From NCBI GenBank assembly GCA_030627905.1, contig DAOVRZ010000065.1:1-32285 (forward strand): 32,285 bases of DNA, in the 5' to 3' direction. The stretch's first letter is position 1; each line of letters begins with the position of its first letter. This document shows positions 23,865 through 32,268 of the stretch, piece by piece. This DNA comes from JAGMES01 sp023128035 (GTDB lineage: Bacteria > Bacillota > Halanaerobiia > DY22613). Position numbers and translations under genes: made by a program. The notes beneath the pieces are model-generated. The model was given only the letters and a program-made list of their open reading frames with translations, had not been told where the DNA came from and did no database searches.

Positions 23865-24584
23865 ATGCCTAAAGAAATCGAACTTAAATCACAACAACTT
23901 ATTACCCTACATAAGCTACTCATTATGTATCTGGTCTGGTTCTTTTTGACTGGTTTTTTCGAAATGACAAAACAACTAGTCTTTGAAGCAAGTCCCTTTT
24001 TAACCCAGGGCATTCACTATATGTTTTTTATCACTACCAGACTTATTTTTATTCCAATTGTCATATATTTTATCATCTATCGTAACTCTCTTAGTCTTGA
24101 AAGTATAGGGTTAACTAAAAAAAATTTTTTCTCCATGGTAAAAGTAGGGATTAAAATCAGCTTTATTACCATCCCAATGATACTTTTTTTAGTACATCTC
24201 CCATTAGTTAATAGTAACATTCATTTACATCCTATGATAAAAGCAACATCTCCAGAGGAGATTGCTATTAGCTTAGTTTACTTCATTTTCATCTTTTTCA
24301 TGACTTTTATTCCTGCTTTATCAGAAGAACTTCTTTTTCGAGGTCTAACCTTTCCCTTCTTAAAAGAAAGAGTAGGCACATGGCAAGCTTTGCTCTTAAA
24401 TGCAGTGCTTTATGCCATCTTTTATTTATCTTTTAATCCTTATATGATAACTTTACGAATTATCCTCGGATTTTTTACTACATATCTTTTTTGGCGTAGT
24501 AAAAATCTCATTCCATCCACTATACTGCAAGCATTTATCCATTCTGCTTTCATTCTCTATCTTTTTGGGTGGGGATGGTGGTAA
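23865..24584 (+). CDS. CPBP-family intramembrane protein (Abi/CAAX-protease-like)
   Basis: 239 residues with about seven hydrophobic segments. The diagnostic motif SEELLFRG has E154, E155 and R159 in place. Motif two should carry F-x-x-x-H, but here the matching segment is VLYAIFYLSFN with tyrosine where the histidine is expected. Motif three has H226 (LQAFIHSAFIL) but lacks the usual asparagine. Members include CAAX-type proteases and bacteriocin immunity proteins, so this may be an altered or inactive enzyme. AGAAAGGAG precedes the ATG by a normal gap. It is a plus-strand singleton between two minus-strand operons, ended by two hairpins. Confidence 0.82.
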   Translation: MPKEIELKSQQLITLHKLLIMYLVWFFLTGFFEMTKQLVFEASPFLTQGIHYMFFITTRLIFIPIVIYFIIYRNSLSLESIGLTKKNFFSMVKVGIKISFITIPMILFLVHLPLVNSNIHLHPMIKATSPEEIAISLVYFIFIFFMTFIPALSEELLFRGLTFPFLKERVGTWQALLLNAVLYAIFYLSFNPYMITLRIILGFFTTYLFWRSKNLIPSTILQAFIHSAFILYLFGWGWW

Positions 24585-24623
24585 ATTACACAAAGTGCCC
24601 TTTAAGGACACTTTGTGTAATTT
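24583..24623 (+). terminator. long hairpin overlapping the CPBP stop codon
   Basis: A 15-bp perfect stem (24583-24597 with 24609-24623, AAATTACACAAAGTG) with an 11-nt loop. The loop itself contains CCTTTAAGG. It overlaps the last two bases of the stop codon. No clear T run follows, so it may protect the 3' end rather than stop transcription. Confidence 0.6.
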
Positions 24624-24647
24624 AAAATCTAAATCAAGTATAGCTAG

Positions 24648-24678
24648 AAAACTGCCTAGCATAACCAGGCAGTTTTAA
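24648..24678 (+). terminator. intrinsic terminator after CPBP gene
   Basis: Arms AAAACTGCCT (24648-24657) and AGGCAGTTTT (24667-24676) with a 9-nt loop, ending in TTTTAA on the plus strand. Confidence 0.82.
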
Positions 24679-24690
24679 TATCAAAAATAT

Positions 24691-24854
24691 TCAACGACAT
24701 TTCAGAAGGCGAGTCCCCCTCTTCTATAGGTGGGGGGTGGAAACATTAGAATAATTTCAAAACTTCAGTGTAAGTCCACTTCTTGAAGGTGCAATCACCT
24801 TCTGAAGTCGTTGAACTTAAGAAATAATAACTACGTTATTATTTCGACTTTAAC
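24691..24854 (+). repeat. dispersed structured repeat, copy C
   Basis: Best-preserved copy. Left end AACGACATTTCAGAAG (24693-24708) and right end CTTCTGAAGTCGTT (24799-24812) are inverted repeats. Between them lie a TCCCCCTCTTCTATAGGTGG hairpin module and an AAAACTTCAGTG motif. An outer 11-bp hairpin GAAATAATAAC-TAC-GTTATTATTTC (24821-24845) and GACTTTAA complete it. It lies between converging genes and ends at the kbl stop. Copies A and B share the same order of parts. Confidence 0.75.
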
Positions 24855-26039
24855 TTAGATTAAACCCATCTCTTTACCAACCTTAGCAAACTTCTCTAAA
24901 GCAAAATCCAAATCTTCTTTAGCATGAGCAGCAGAGATCATAACTCGAATCCGTGCTTTACCTTTTGGCACAGTTGGGAAGCCAATCTTAGTAGCAAAGA
25001 TTCCTTCTTCAAAGAGACGTTTACTAAATTCAGTAGCAACCTTCGCATCACCGATCATTACAGGAGTAATAGGGGTCTCACTTTGTCCACAATCAAATCC
25101 TAGTTTCTGCATCTCAGTTTTAAAATAATCACCATTATCCCAAAGACGAGTAACCAATTCTTCACTTGCCATCAAAAGATCAACAGCTTTACTAACAGCA
25201 GCAGCATCAGGAACTGTCAAAGCAGAACTAAAAAGGAAAGGACGAGCTTTTTGATTTAAATACTCGATCAATTCCTTACTACCAGCAATCATACCACCCA
25301 TTACACCTAAAGCTTTAGAAAAAGTACCTACTTCTATATCAAAACGCCCTGCTAATCCAAAATGGTCAACGATCCCACGTCCACCTTTACCAACAACGCC
25401 TTCACCATGAGCGTCATCAACCATAGTCATTACATTATATTTCTCAGCCAGATCAGTTATCTTATCTAGAAGAGCGATATCTCCATCCATACTAAAAACC
25501 CCATCAGTTACAATGATCTTCCGGCATTCCATATCTTGAGTAGCCTTCAAAACCTCTTCAAAGCTTTCCATATTGTTATGTTCATAAACCTTAATTGTAG
25601 CTCTAGAAAGTCTAGCACTATCAATAATACTTGCATGATTTAAAGAATCACTATAGACAATATCTCCTTTACCCACCAATGCAGGTAATACAGATAAATT
25701 CGCACAAAAACCAGATTGAACTACCATGGTAGCCTCTACACCTTTAAAACGGGCCAGCTTCTCTTCCAGTTCCTTATGTACAGTCATAGTACCAGCAATT
25801 GTTCTAACTGCACCAGGACCAACTCCATATTTATCAATAGCTTCTTTAGATGCCTTAGTAATCTCTGGGTGATTTGCAAGGCCTAAATAGTTATTAGAAC
25901 AGAAGTTTAACTTCTTCTCTCCATTAATTTCAACCCAAGCTCCCTGAGGACTTTCCAAAGTTTTAATATCAGTATAAAGCCCTTCATCTTTAAGACGTGC
26001 CACTTCATCTGGAATAAATTTCATAAAATCTTTTACCAT
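24855..26039 (-). CDS. kbl: glycine C-acetyltransferase (2-amino-3-ketobutyrate CoA ligase)
   Basis: 394 residues, the usual size. A PLP enzyme of the alpha-oxoamine synthase family that splits 2-amino-3-ketobutyrate with CoA into glycine and acetyl-CoA. Seen are FCSNNYLGLANHPEI, GAVRTIAGTMTVHKELEEKL, the PLP aspartate in MVDDAHGEGVVG, and the Schiff-base lysine in EVGTFSKALGVMGG. The C-terminus has ARIRVMISAAHAKEDLD. GAGGTG precedes the ATG. It follows tdh by 25 nt; together they form the threonine dehydrogenase route, whose intermediate is unstable, so coupling makes sense. Confidence 0.97.
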   Translation of the reverse strand: MVKDFMKFIPDEVARLKDEGLYTDIKTLESPQGAWVEINGEKKLNFCSNNYLGLANHPEITKASKEAIDKYGVGPGAVRTIAGTMTVHKELEEKLARFKGVEATMVVQSGFCANLSVLPALVGKGDIVYSDSLNHASIIDSARLSRATIKVYEHNNMESFEEVLKATQDMECRKIIVTDGVFSMDGDIALLDKITDLAEKYNVMTMVDDAHGEGVVGKGGRGIVDHFGLAGRFDIEVGTFSKALGVMGGMIAGSKELIEYLNQKARPFLFSSALTVPDAAAVSKAVDLLMASEELVTRLWDNGDYFKTEMQKLGFDCGQSETPITPVMIGDAKVATEFSKRLFEEGIFATKIGFPTVPKGKARIRVMISAAHAKEDLDFALEKFAKVGKEMGLI

Positions 26040-26064
26040 CTTTCACACCTCACAAAAAAAATTT

Positions 26065-27108
26065 TTAGTCAATGGTCAAAACTACTTTACCACAATTACC
26101 ACTTTCCATCAACTTCATACCTTCTTCCCATCTCTCTAATGGCAAGGTATGTGTAATAACCTTACTAAAATCAACTCTACCTGAATTAATCAAACCAGCA
26201 GATTTAAACCAAGTCTTATACATTTGACGCCCAGTGATTCCATAAACAGTAATTCCTTTAAAAATAACATCACTATTTAAATCTATCTCAACTGGCTTAT
26301 TGAAAAGACCTAATAAAGAAAGTCTTCCTCCAGGAGTGATAACATCCAAAGCCTGTTGTAAAGCATATGGATTTCCAGACATCTCAGCAACTGCATCTAC
26401 CCCAATACCTTTAGTAGTTTCCATAATTGAACCTACAATATCATCTTTTGTTGCATCTAAAACCACATCGGCCCCTAACTCTTTTGCTCTCTGCAACCGA
26501 TACGGATTAACATCAGAAACAATCAATTTACCTACTCCACAAGCTTTTGCAACTAAAATACCTAACTGTCCCAATGGACCTACACCTGGCATAAATAAAG
26601 TTTTACCAACAATATCTTCAGTCAATATAGTATCAATAGCATTTCCTAAAGGTTCCTGAATAGAAGCCAATCCTCTCGTCATTTTAGGATCATTCTTCCA
26701 AGCTACAATCTCAGGAACTACAGCATATTCTGCGAAAACTCCATCTTGATGCACACCAAAAATACTCATATCTTGACAGATATGCAATCTGTCTGTTTTA
26801 CACTGATAACAATGAGAACAAGGAATATGGGTCTCAACAGAGATGAAATCCCCTTCTTTAAGAGAAGTTACAAGCTCTCCAACTTCAACCACATAACCTG
26901 CCAGTTCATGCCCCATAACCTGAGGAGTTTTTATAGTTTGTTGTGCCCACTGATTCCATTCATAAATATGATAATCTGTTCCACAAATAGATGTCGCAGC
27001 AACCTTAACTAGAACATCCTTTGGTCCAAACTTCGGAATCGGTACTTCAATTAATTCTGCACCATGAGCTGGTTTTGTTTTTACAACTGCTTTCATCATT
27101 TTGGTCAT
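26065..27108 (-). CDS. tdh: L-threonine 3-dehydrogenase
   Basis: 347 residues. Zinc-dependent medium-chain dehydrogenase oxidising threonine with NAD to 2-amino-3-ketobutyrate. The catalytic zinc ligands are visible in TSICGTDYHIYEWNQWA and MGHELAGYV. The structural zinc cysteines lie in HIPCSHCYQCKTDRLHICQD, and the nucleotide fold in GVGPLGQLGILVAKA with VSDVNPYRL. GITGRQMYKTW near the C-terminus is characteristic of Tdh. GGGGGG lies 7 nt upstream of the ATG. First gene of the tdh-kbl operon; its leader holds a 10-bp inverted repeat (27171-27208). Confidence 0.96.
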   Translation of the reverse strand: MTKMMKAVVKTKPAHGAELIEVPIPKFGPKDVLVKVAATSICGTDYHIYEWNQWAQQTIKTPQVMGHELAGYVVEVGELVTSLKEGDFISVETHIPCSHCYQCKTDRLHICQDMSIFGVHQDGVFAEYAVVPEIVAWKNDPKMTRGLASIQEPLGNAIDTILTEDIVGKTLFMPGVGPLGQLGILVAKACGVGKLIVSDVNPYRLQRAKELGADVVLDATKDDIVGSIMETTKGIGVDAVAEMSGNPYALQQALDVITPGGRLSLLGLFNKPVEIDLNSDVIFKGITVYGITGRQMYKTWFKSAGLINSGRVDFSKVITHTLPLERWEEGMKLMESGNCGKVVLTID

Positions 27109-27170
27109 AATATTACCCCCCTTTAAATTGACCCCTATCTATCAATAAAGCAAACCACCCCTTGAAGCAT

Positions 27171-27208
27171 TTATCAAAATCCGCTTCCTGCTCCCTACAT
27201 TTTGATAA
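27171..27208 (-). promoter_or_regulatory. 10-bp inverted repeat in the tdh leader
   Basis: TTATCAAAAT (27171-27180) and ATTTTGATAA (27199-27208) enclose an 18-nt purine-rich (minus strand) loop. It lies about 60-100 nt upstream of the tdh ATG. It may be an operator or an mRNA hairpin. No T run follows, so it is not a plain terminator. No T-box or glycine-riboswitch landmarks were seen. Confidence 0.4.
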
Positions 27209-27311
27209 TTCTTCTCTCTTAAAGATATTTCTGTGCAATTAATTAAATTCCTCTAAAATTCCAACAATTATTCTTACCCGATAAAAAAAACTATAATCTT
27301 AATTCATATAA

Positions 27312-27338
27312 AAAACCTCAGGATACCCTGAGGTTTTA
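27312..27338 (-). terminator. terminator after the cDPG-synthase-like gene
   Basis: On the minus strand AAAACCTCAGG / CCTGAGGTTTT with a short loop is followed by TTTTTTA. It lies 20 nt after the stop codon of the gene at 27358-28674 and separates it from tdh-kbl. Confidence 0.88.
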
Positions 27339-27357
27339 AAATGTGCTATTTTAACTA

Positions 27358-28674
27358 TTATAAATTAATTTTTTCTAAGAAAGTACGAATAGTAGGTTCA
27401 CCAATCTCTTGAAGTTCATACTTAACACGGGTAGCTGGTTTCTCAATATTTACGATTCTTCTTAAATCAATTGGAGTACCAATAACAACTACATCACAGT
27501 CAACAGCATTGATAGTTTCTTCTAAATCCTTAATTTGCTGATCACCATAACCCATTGCTGGAAGAATCATAGAAAGATGATTATACTTTTCATATGTAGA
27601 AGCAATAGATCTTACTGCATATGGACGTGGGTCAACCATTTCAACAGCGCCAGCTTTTTGAGCTGCAATAAAACCTGCACCATATTCCATTTCACCATGA
27701 GTCAAAGTAGGACCATCTTCGATAACTAAAACACGCTTACCTCTAATGATTTCAGGATCTTCAACAAAGGTTGGAGAAGCACCATCGATAATTGCTACAT
27801 TAGGATTAGCTTTCCAAACATTTTGGCGAACAAGTTCAATATCTTCTGGATAAGCTGAATCAATCTTGTTAATGATAACAACATCCGCCATTCTGAGGTT
27901 AGTTTCACCTGGATGATAGCTTAACTCATGACCTGGACGATGTGGATCAACTAATGTAAAGAGCAAGTCAGTTTTATAGAATGAGAAGTCATTATTTCCG
28001 CCATCCCAAAGGATAACATCAGCTTCTTTTTCAGCTTCACGAACAATCTTTTCATAATCTACACCAGCAAAAACAACAACACCACTAGCGATATGTGGTT
28101 CATATTCTTCACGCTCTTCAATAGTACACTTATGAAGATCGAGATCTTCTAAAGTTTCAAAACGTTGACAAGTTTGAGCAACCAAATCACCATAAGGCAT
28201 AGGGTGACGAATAGCAACAACTTTTTTGCCCATATCTTGTAATTCTTTAATAACCTTACGAGTAGTTTGAGATTTACCAACACCTGTACGAACAGCACAA
28301 ACGCCAATTACTGGAACTGTAGATTCGATCATTGTATTGTTAGGACCTAATAATCTAAAATCTGCACCTGCTGCATGAACGATAGAAGCTTTGCTCATAA
28401 CAACTTCATGAGGAAGATCACTGTATGCAAATACAACTTGATCAACATTATGCTCCTTGATCAAAGTAACTAATTCACTCTCATCATAAATATGAATTCC
28501 TTCTGGATACATTTCACCCGCTAGTTCAACTGGATATTTTCTACCATCAATATCAGGAATCTGAGTTGCGGTGAAAGCTACTACCTCATATGCATCATTA
28601 TTTCTGAAGTAGGTGTTGAAGTTATGGAAGTCACGACCTGCAGCTCCCATGATAATAACTTTTTGCTTTTTCAT
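27358..28674 (-). CDS. cyclic 2,3-diphosphoglycerate synthase-like P-loop protein
   Basis: 438 residues. An N-terminal Rossmann-like part begins KVIIMGAAGRDFHNFNTYFR and contains IPDIDGRKYPVELAGEMYP. A P-loop domain follows with VIGVCAVRTGVGKSQTTRKV, then ADVILWDGGNNDFSFYKTD and VVIINKIDSA. This matches the family named after archaeal cyclic 2,3-diphosphoglycerate synthetase and often annotated in bacteria as a GTPase. In methanogens the product is a thermoprotectant; the bacterial role is not established. AGGAGG lies 8 nt upstream of the ATG. Monocistronic between tdh-kbl and amrS with its own terminator. Confidence 0.82.
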   Translation of the reverse strand: MKKQKVIIMGAAGRDFHNFNTYFRNNDAYEVVAFTATQIPDIDGRKYPVELAGEMYPEGIHIYDESELVTLIKEHNVDQVVFAYSDLPHEVVMSKASIVHAAGADFRLLGPNNTMIESTVPVIGVCAVRTGVGKSQTTRKVIKELQDMGKKVVAIRHPMPYGDLVAQTCQRFETLEDLDLHKCTIEEREEYEPHIASGVVVFAGVDYEKIVREAEKEADVILWDGGNNDFSFYKTDLLFTLVDPHRPGHELSYHPGETNLRMADVVIINKIDSAYPEDIELVRQNVWKANPNVAIIDGASPTFVEDPEIIRGKRVLVIEDGPTLTHGEMEYGAGFIAAQKAGAVEMVDPRPYAVRSIASTYEKYNHLSMILPAMGYGDQQIKDLEETINAVDCDVVVIGTPIDLRRIVNIEKPATRVKYELQEIGEPTIRTFLEKINL

Positions 28675-28768
28675 AACATTTGCCTCCTTGAATTATTTAT
28701 TATGTATTTGAAAAATTTAAAATATTAAAATAATTTTATAAAATCAAATTGTTTATCACAAAGTGTTT

Positions 28769-29743
28769 CTATGAAACAACAGAAATTTTTGTCCCACATT
28801 TAGGACAATCCCCATTGATCAGTTGAACTTTCACCTGACTATTTCGCTTTACTACTGGATAATGACACTGAGGACAATATGTATTACGATCCTCATCTAC
28901 TAGATTTCCAAGATATATATAGTTGAGATATTCTGACGTAATCTCTTTTGCCTTATACATCTGTGTTATAGATGTAGGTGGAATACTTATCTTATATTGT
29001 GGAAAATAACGACTAAAATGAAGAGGGATATCTGGATTTATATTACCTAACCATTCAGCTAATTCTCGAATCTCCTCTGGATCATCATTTAAGCCTGGAA
29101 TTAAAAGAGTCGTTACCTCTAAATGGCACATCTTCGCTGCTAACTTAGCTGTCTCTTTAACAACATGAAGATATTCACCACCACATACCTCTTTATAAAA
29201 TTTCTGTCGAAAAGCTTTTACATCAAGGTTTATCGCATCAATATACTGTAACAGTTCTTTTAACGGCTCGCGATGAATCAGTCCATTGGTCACAAGAACA
29301 TTCTTCAATCCAGCCTTTTGAACCAATCTGGCGGTATCTAAAATATATTCATACCAGATTAAAGGCTCAGAATAAGTATAAGCAACTCCAATACCTCCAT
29401 GCTCTAAAATCAACTCAACCAATTCCTGACTTGTAACTCTACAAGTCATTTGTTCACTTTGAGCAATATGCCAATTTTGACAAAACTCACATCTCAAATT
29501 ACATCCTATTGTCCCAATAGATAGAATTTCACTTCCAGGATAAAAATGATATAATGGTTTCTTTTCTATAGGATCCATAGCAACAGCAGAAATTTTAGCA
29601 TAGAGCGTCGAATATAGTTCTCCATTCCTATTTTCTTTAGCTCCACAATACCCTCTCTGCTCAGGGCTTATAGTACATTCTCGAGGGCAAAGAAGGCATT
29701 TTGCATTATTGTCTAATTTTGTATAATAAAGTGCTTTGATCAT
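28769..29743 (-). CDS. amrS: AmmeMemoRadiSam system radical SAM enzyme
   Basis: 324 residues. A radical SAM protein with the CxxxCxxC cluster motif in GTIGCNLRCEFCQNWHIAQS, preceded by the family's N-terminal cysteine motif CLLCPRECTISPEQRGYCGA. Further family motifs are VAMDPIEKKPLYHFYPG, GVAYTYSEPLIWYEY and INLDVKAF. A C-terminal zinc ribbon (YCPQCHYPVV ... GDCPKCGTKI) is present. The ATG at 29743 is preferred because AAAGGTAGG lies 9 nt upstream and homologues start near ALYY; an upstream ATG adds 15 residues. The AMMECR1 partner is encoded two genes upstream (30577-31974). The chemistry of this system is not assigned here. Confidence 0.92.
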   Translation of the reverse strand: MIKALYYTKLDNNAKCLLCPRECTISPEQRGYCGAKENRNGELYSTLYAKISAVAMDPIEKKPLYHFYPGSEILSIGTIGCNLRCEFCQNWHIAQSEQMTCRVTSQELVELILEHGGIGVAYTYSEPLIWYEYILDTARLVQKAGLKNVLVTNGLIHREPLKELLQYIDAINLDVKAFRQKFYKEVCGGEYLHVVKETAKLAAKMCHLEVTTLLIPGLNDDPEEIRELAEWLGNINPDIPLHFSRYFPQYKISIPPTSITQMYKAKEITSEYLNYIYLGNLVDEDRNTYCPQCHYPVVKRNSQVKVQLINGDCPKCGTKISVVS

Positions 29744-29863
29744 GGGAAACGACCTACCTTTACGAGAATCTACATCTTTTTTTCGCATCCCACTTATTTT
29801 AACAGATATCTATATTTATTATTCAGCAAAATATTCAGATTTCCTGCCTAAAAACTAAAAAAA

Positions 29864-29906
29864 TATTCAGGAATGCATAATTATTTACCGATTTATAATT
29901 ATGCAT
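29864..29906 (-). terminator. terminator overlapping the CYTH stop codon
   Basis: Arms of 12 bp (29873-29884 and 29895-29906, ATGCATAATTAT) with a 10-nt loop, followed on the minus strand by CCTGAATATTTTTTT. The CYTH stop codon (29899-29901) lies inside the stem. Confidence 0.7.
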
Positions 29907-30495
29907 CTTCTTTTAATAATTCATTCGCTGTCTGATACTTTGACTTTACTGTTTCTTGCAAACCATCAATCTTTGTCTCCAGTTCTTTTAGAAACTGTTC
30001 AAAAATATGCAAATCACCTTCTTTAAGTTCGACTTCCATTCTTTTCTCTTCAAAAATTCCATCCAAATAATCCACCAAATCTAATACCACTTCTAACACT
30101 AAACCATTATTCTTTAGTAGATAAACCCGGCGTTTTGTATCAATTTTTACTTTAGGCCTGATCTCTTTGTTGTTTGCGATTTTTGCAATATCAGGATAAG
30201 CTTGAAACCGCATAAACCATTCTTTTTTTAAATTTTCCTCTACTAATTCTATCTCCTCTTCAACAAAGACCCTTTCTTGAGATGTAACAGCCTTATAACA
30301 CCCAATCAAATGCCCTTCCTCTTTTCGTACACGTAAAGCTGCTTTATTCTGTTCAAAACTTCCTGTTTCTGTATCATAATATATTGCTGGCAAATCCAAA
30401 TCACCTACATACATAAGTTTTTTATAAGCTAACTTCAGCTTTGTTTCCAATTCTTTTAAACTTCCCTTTACAAGATATTTTACTTCAGTTTCCAT
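29899..30495 (-). CDS. CYTH-domain protein (triphosphate tunnel metalloenzyme)
   Basis: 198 residues. The signature E-x-E-x-K is at the very start (METEVKYLVKG), and the tunnel residues follow: YYDTETGSF, AALRVRKEEG, CYKAVTSQERVFVEEEIEL, KVKIDTKRRVYLL, VLEVVLDLVDY and KRMEVELKEGD. CYTH proteins hydrolyse inorganic triphosphate, thiamine triphosphate or make cAMP; the simple single-domain form here suggests a triphosphatase, but the substrate is not known. GGAGG precedes the ATG. It sits between the two AmmeMemoRadiSam genes, with a small terminator (30526-30546) on its upstream side. Confidence 0.88.
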   Translation of the reverse strand: METEVKYLVKGSLKELETKLKLAYKKLMYVGDLDLPAIYYDTETGSFEQNKAALRVRKEEGHLIGCYKAVTSQERVFVEEEIELVEENLKKEWFMRFQAYPDIAKIANNKEIRPKVKIDTKRRVYLLKNNGLVLEVVLDLVDYLDGIFEEKRMEVELKEGDLHIFEQFLKELETKIDGLQETVKSKYQTANELLKEDA

Positions 30496-30523
30496 TAGGA
30501 TTAATCCTCCTCGAACAATAAAT

Positions 30524-30546
30524 TAGGTCATCCAGTAGAATGACCC
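30524..30546 (-). terminator. small terminator-like hairpin before the CYTH gene
   Basis: On the minus strand GGTCAT-TCTACTGG-ATGACC (30526-30545) is followed by TAATTT. Six base pairs and a weak T run; partial termination at most. Confidence 0.5.
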
Positions 30547-30576
30547 TCTTTAAAAATTAGTTTTAAAATTTAATCT

Positions 30577-31974
30577 CTAATAATAACGAGACACCTTAAA
30601 TCGGGATAATTCGATATCCTCATTTGAAAGAATACCAGCTTTTCTTTTTGCAAATTCCACTTGTTTTTTAGCAGTATCAATTCCCTCTAAATCTGGTAAA
30701 AGTAAACCAGACCTTCTTCCCTGTTTCACAATCACACCATAACATACAGGATCCAAATCTTTTATGCTATCGATAGGTTCGGGGTCTTCTAATACATCTA
30801 CAGAAATTGTTAAATCATTTAACTCATTCTCCTCGATAGGGAAAAATCTAGGATCATCAAAAGCAGCACTCTTAGCATTTTGGATTATTTCCTCAGATAC
30901 ATTTTTCTGAGTTGGATGAGTAGTTCCAATACATCCTCGTAATTGTCCATGTTTCTTTATTGAAACAAATACACCAGCCTGTTTTTTCATCTCACTTGTT
31001 AATTCTTCAGGAGGAAATGTCTTTTTATTTTGACTATTATTAATAATAGTCTGACGAGCTAATAGAACTAAAGGATGTTCCTTGCACTGAATTTCTTTCA
31101 TCATTCTAAACCTCTTCTCATATATTTTTTCAATAATTGATGGAATTTTTTTCTCAGACGGTGTAAAAGAAGCCACCCCATACCCAACACCAAAAGGGCC
31201 CTCATAAGAAATAACTTCACTCTCTACCTCGAGTCCATTCAAAGCTCCTAACATCATTATTAAGGGTCTAAGGCCACATTCTCCAGCTTTCTCAATTAAA
31301 CTAGGTTTGATGTCAAATAGCTCTTCCACTCGATAGCGTTTTAAAGTTTTTATTATAAATTGATCAAATTCCTTACCACGAGGATTAAATCCTGCTGGTG
31401 CTGTAGGAGTTAAACGATGAGAGAGATCACCACTTGCAACAACTGCTACTCTCTTACCTATTCTTTCACTTGCTTTCTGAATCATTGTACCAAATTTATA
31501 TAGATCTTCATATGGAAGCATTCCCATGGTTATCGGAACTAGAGTTGATTTCAACCCCATCCACCTAAAATAATGTAATGGAACCATTATCCCATGATCT
31601 AGTTTTACATCTATATTATATTGTTCACATTCCATGTCATTCATAAGTGCCAGAATAATATCTGATTTTAACGTTACTTCATGAAGTGCATTTATAAACT
31701 CTAAATCTATTTGTTCTTCAAAATGAACCTGTGGAACACCAAATTGTTTAAAATCCCCATGAATAATTGAGCTATGTAAAATTCCAATGGCCTCAGAAAA
31801 AACTGGCCCATGTGGGCTAATTATTACTAATATATCTGGCTCCGAATGAACCAATAATCCTGCTAATTTTCTTAAAGCTTGATCTGTCAAACTAACTTGA
31901 TCTCTATCTCGACGCCCAATCTCTGGAATTAATAAGGGCGGATGTGGCGCAAGTCCCCCAAAAACTATACCCAT
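30577..31974 (-). CDS. AmmeMemoRadiSam protein: LigB-like domain fused to AMMECR1 domain
   Basis: 465 residues in two parts. Residues 1 to about 270 resemble the LigB/class III extradiol dioxygenase fold, to which Memo is also related: GGLAPHPPLLIPEIG with H11, ISPHGPVFSEA, LDHGIMVPLHYF and SGDLSHRLTP. Residues about 295-465 are an AMMECR1 domain with the hallmark LRGCIGT (345-351), AFDDPRFFPIEENEL, ISVDVLEDPEPI and LLLPDLEGIDT. The pair AMMECR1 plus AmrS (28769-29743) defines the AmmeMemoRadiSam system, conserved from bacteria to humans. AGGAGGGTGAG precedes the ATG. It is first in a loose cluster with CYTH and amrS, downstream of the 5S rRNA terminator. Confidence 0.92.
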   Translation of the reverse strand: MGIVFGGLAPHPPLLIPEIGRRDRDQVSLTDQALRKLAGLLVHSEPDILVIISPHGPVFSEAIGILHSSIIHGDFKQFGVPQVHFEEQIDLEFINALHEVTLKSDIILALMNDMECEQYNIDVKLDHGIMVPLHYFRWMGLKSTLVPITMGMLPYEDLYKFGTMIQKASERIGKRVAVVASGDLSHRLTPTAPAGFNPRGKEFDQFIIKTLKRYRVEELFDIKPSLIEKAGECGLRPLIMMLGALNGLEVESEVISYEGPFGVGYGVASFTPSEKKIPSIIEKIYEKRFRMMKEIQCKEHPLVLLARQTIINNSQNKKTFPPEELTSEMKKQAGVFVSIKKHGQLRGCIGTTHPTQKNVSEEIIQNAKSAAFDDPRFFPIEENELNDLTISVDVLEDPEPIDSIKDLDPVCYGVIVKQGRRSGLLLPDLEGIDTAKKQVEFAKRKAGILSNEDIELSRFKVSRYY

Positions 31975-32111
31975 TTAATCTCACCCTCCTAAAAACTTAA
32001 GGTTACCATTATATTATGTCCTTGCTTCTCAATTTATCCAATTCTCTAAATTAACATTCATCATAACCTATCAAAATCCTTTAACCTTCTGATTTTTTAA
32101 TTTTTTTAAAT

Positions 32112-32143
32112 AAAAATCCCCACGATACTAAAATCGTAGGGAT
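32112..32143 (-). terminator. terminator of the rRNA operon
   Basis: On the minus strand an 11-bp stem (32116-32126 with 32132-32142, including one G-U pair) is followed by TTTTTATTT. It starts about 8 nt after the 5S 3' end. Confidence 0.88.
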
Positions 32144-32150
32144 AAAATAA

Positions 32151-32268
32151 TTCCCGCAACGTCTTACTCTCCCACAGGGTCGCCCCTGCAGTACCATCAG
32201 CGCTGGAAGACTTAACTTCTGTGTTCGGGATGGGAACAGGTATGACCCCTCCGCTATCGTTACGGGAA
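32151..32268 (-). rRNA. rrf: 5S ribosomal RNA
   Basis: 118 nt on the minus strand. The 5' end TTCCCGTAACGATAGC pairs with the 3' end GTTGCGGGAA (helix I). Universal 5S features are present: CCCATCCCGAACACAGAAG (loop B/helix III region), TAAGTCTTCCAGCGC, and GATGGTACTGCAGGGG with TGTGGGAGAGTA in the 3' half. It is the last gene of an rRNA operon that enters from beyond the right edge. Confidence 0.97.

Noticed and set aside
27121..27357. T-box or glycine riboswitch for tdh-kbl
   Set aside because: Looked for T-box antiterminator and glycine-aptamer landmarks on the minus strand; none were found.
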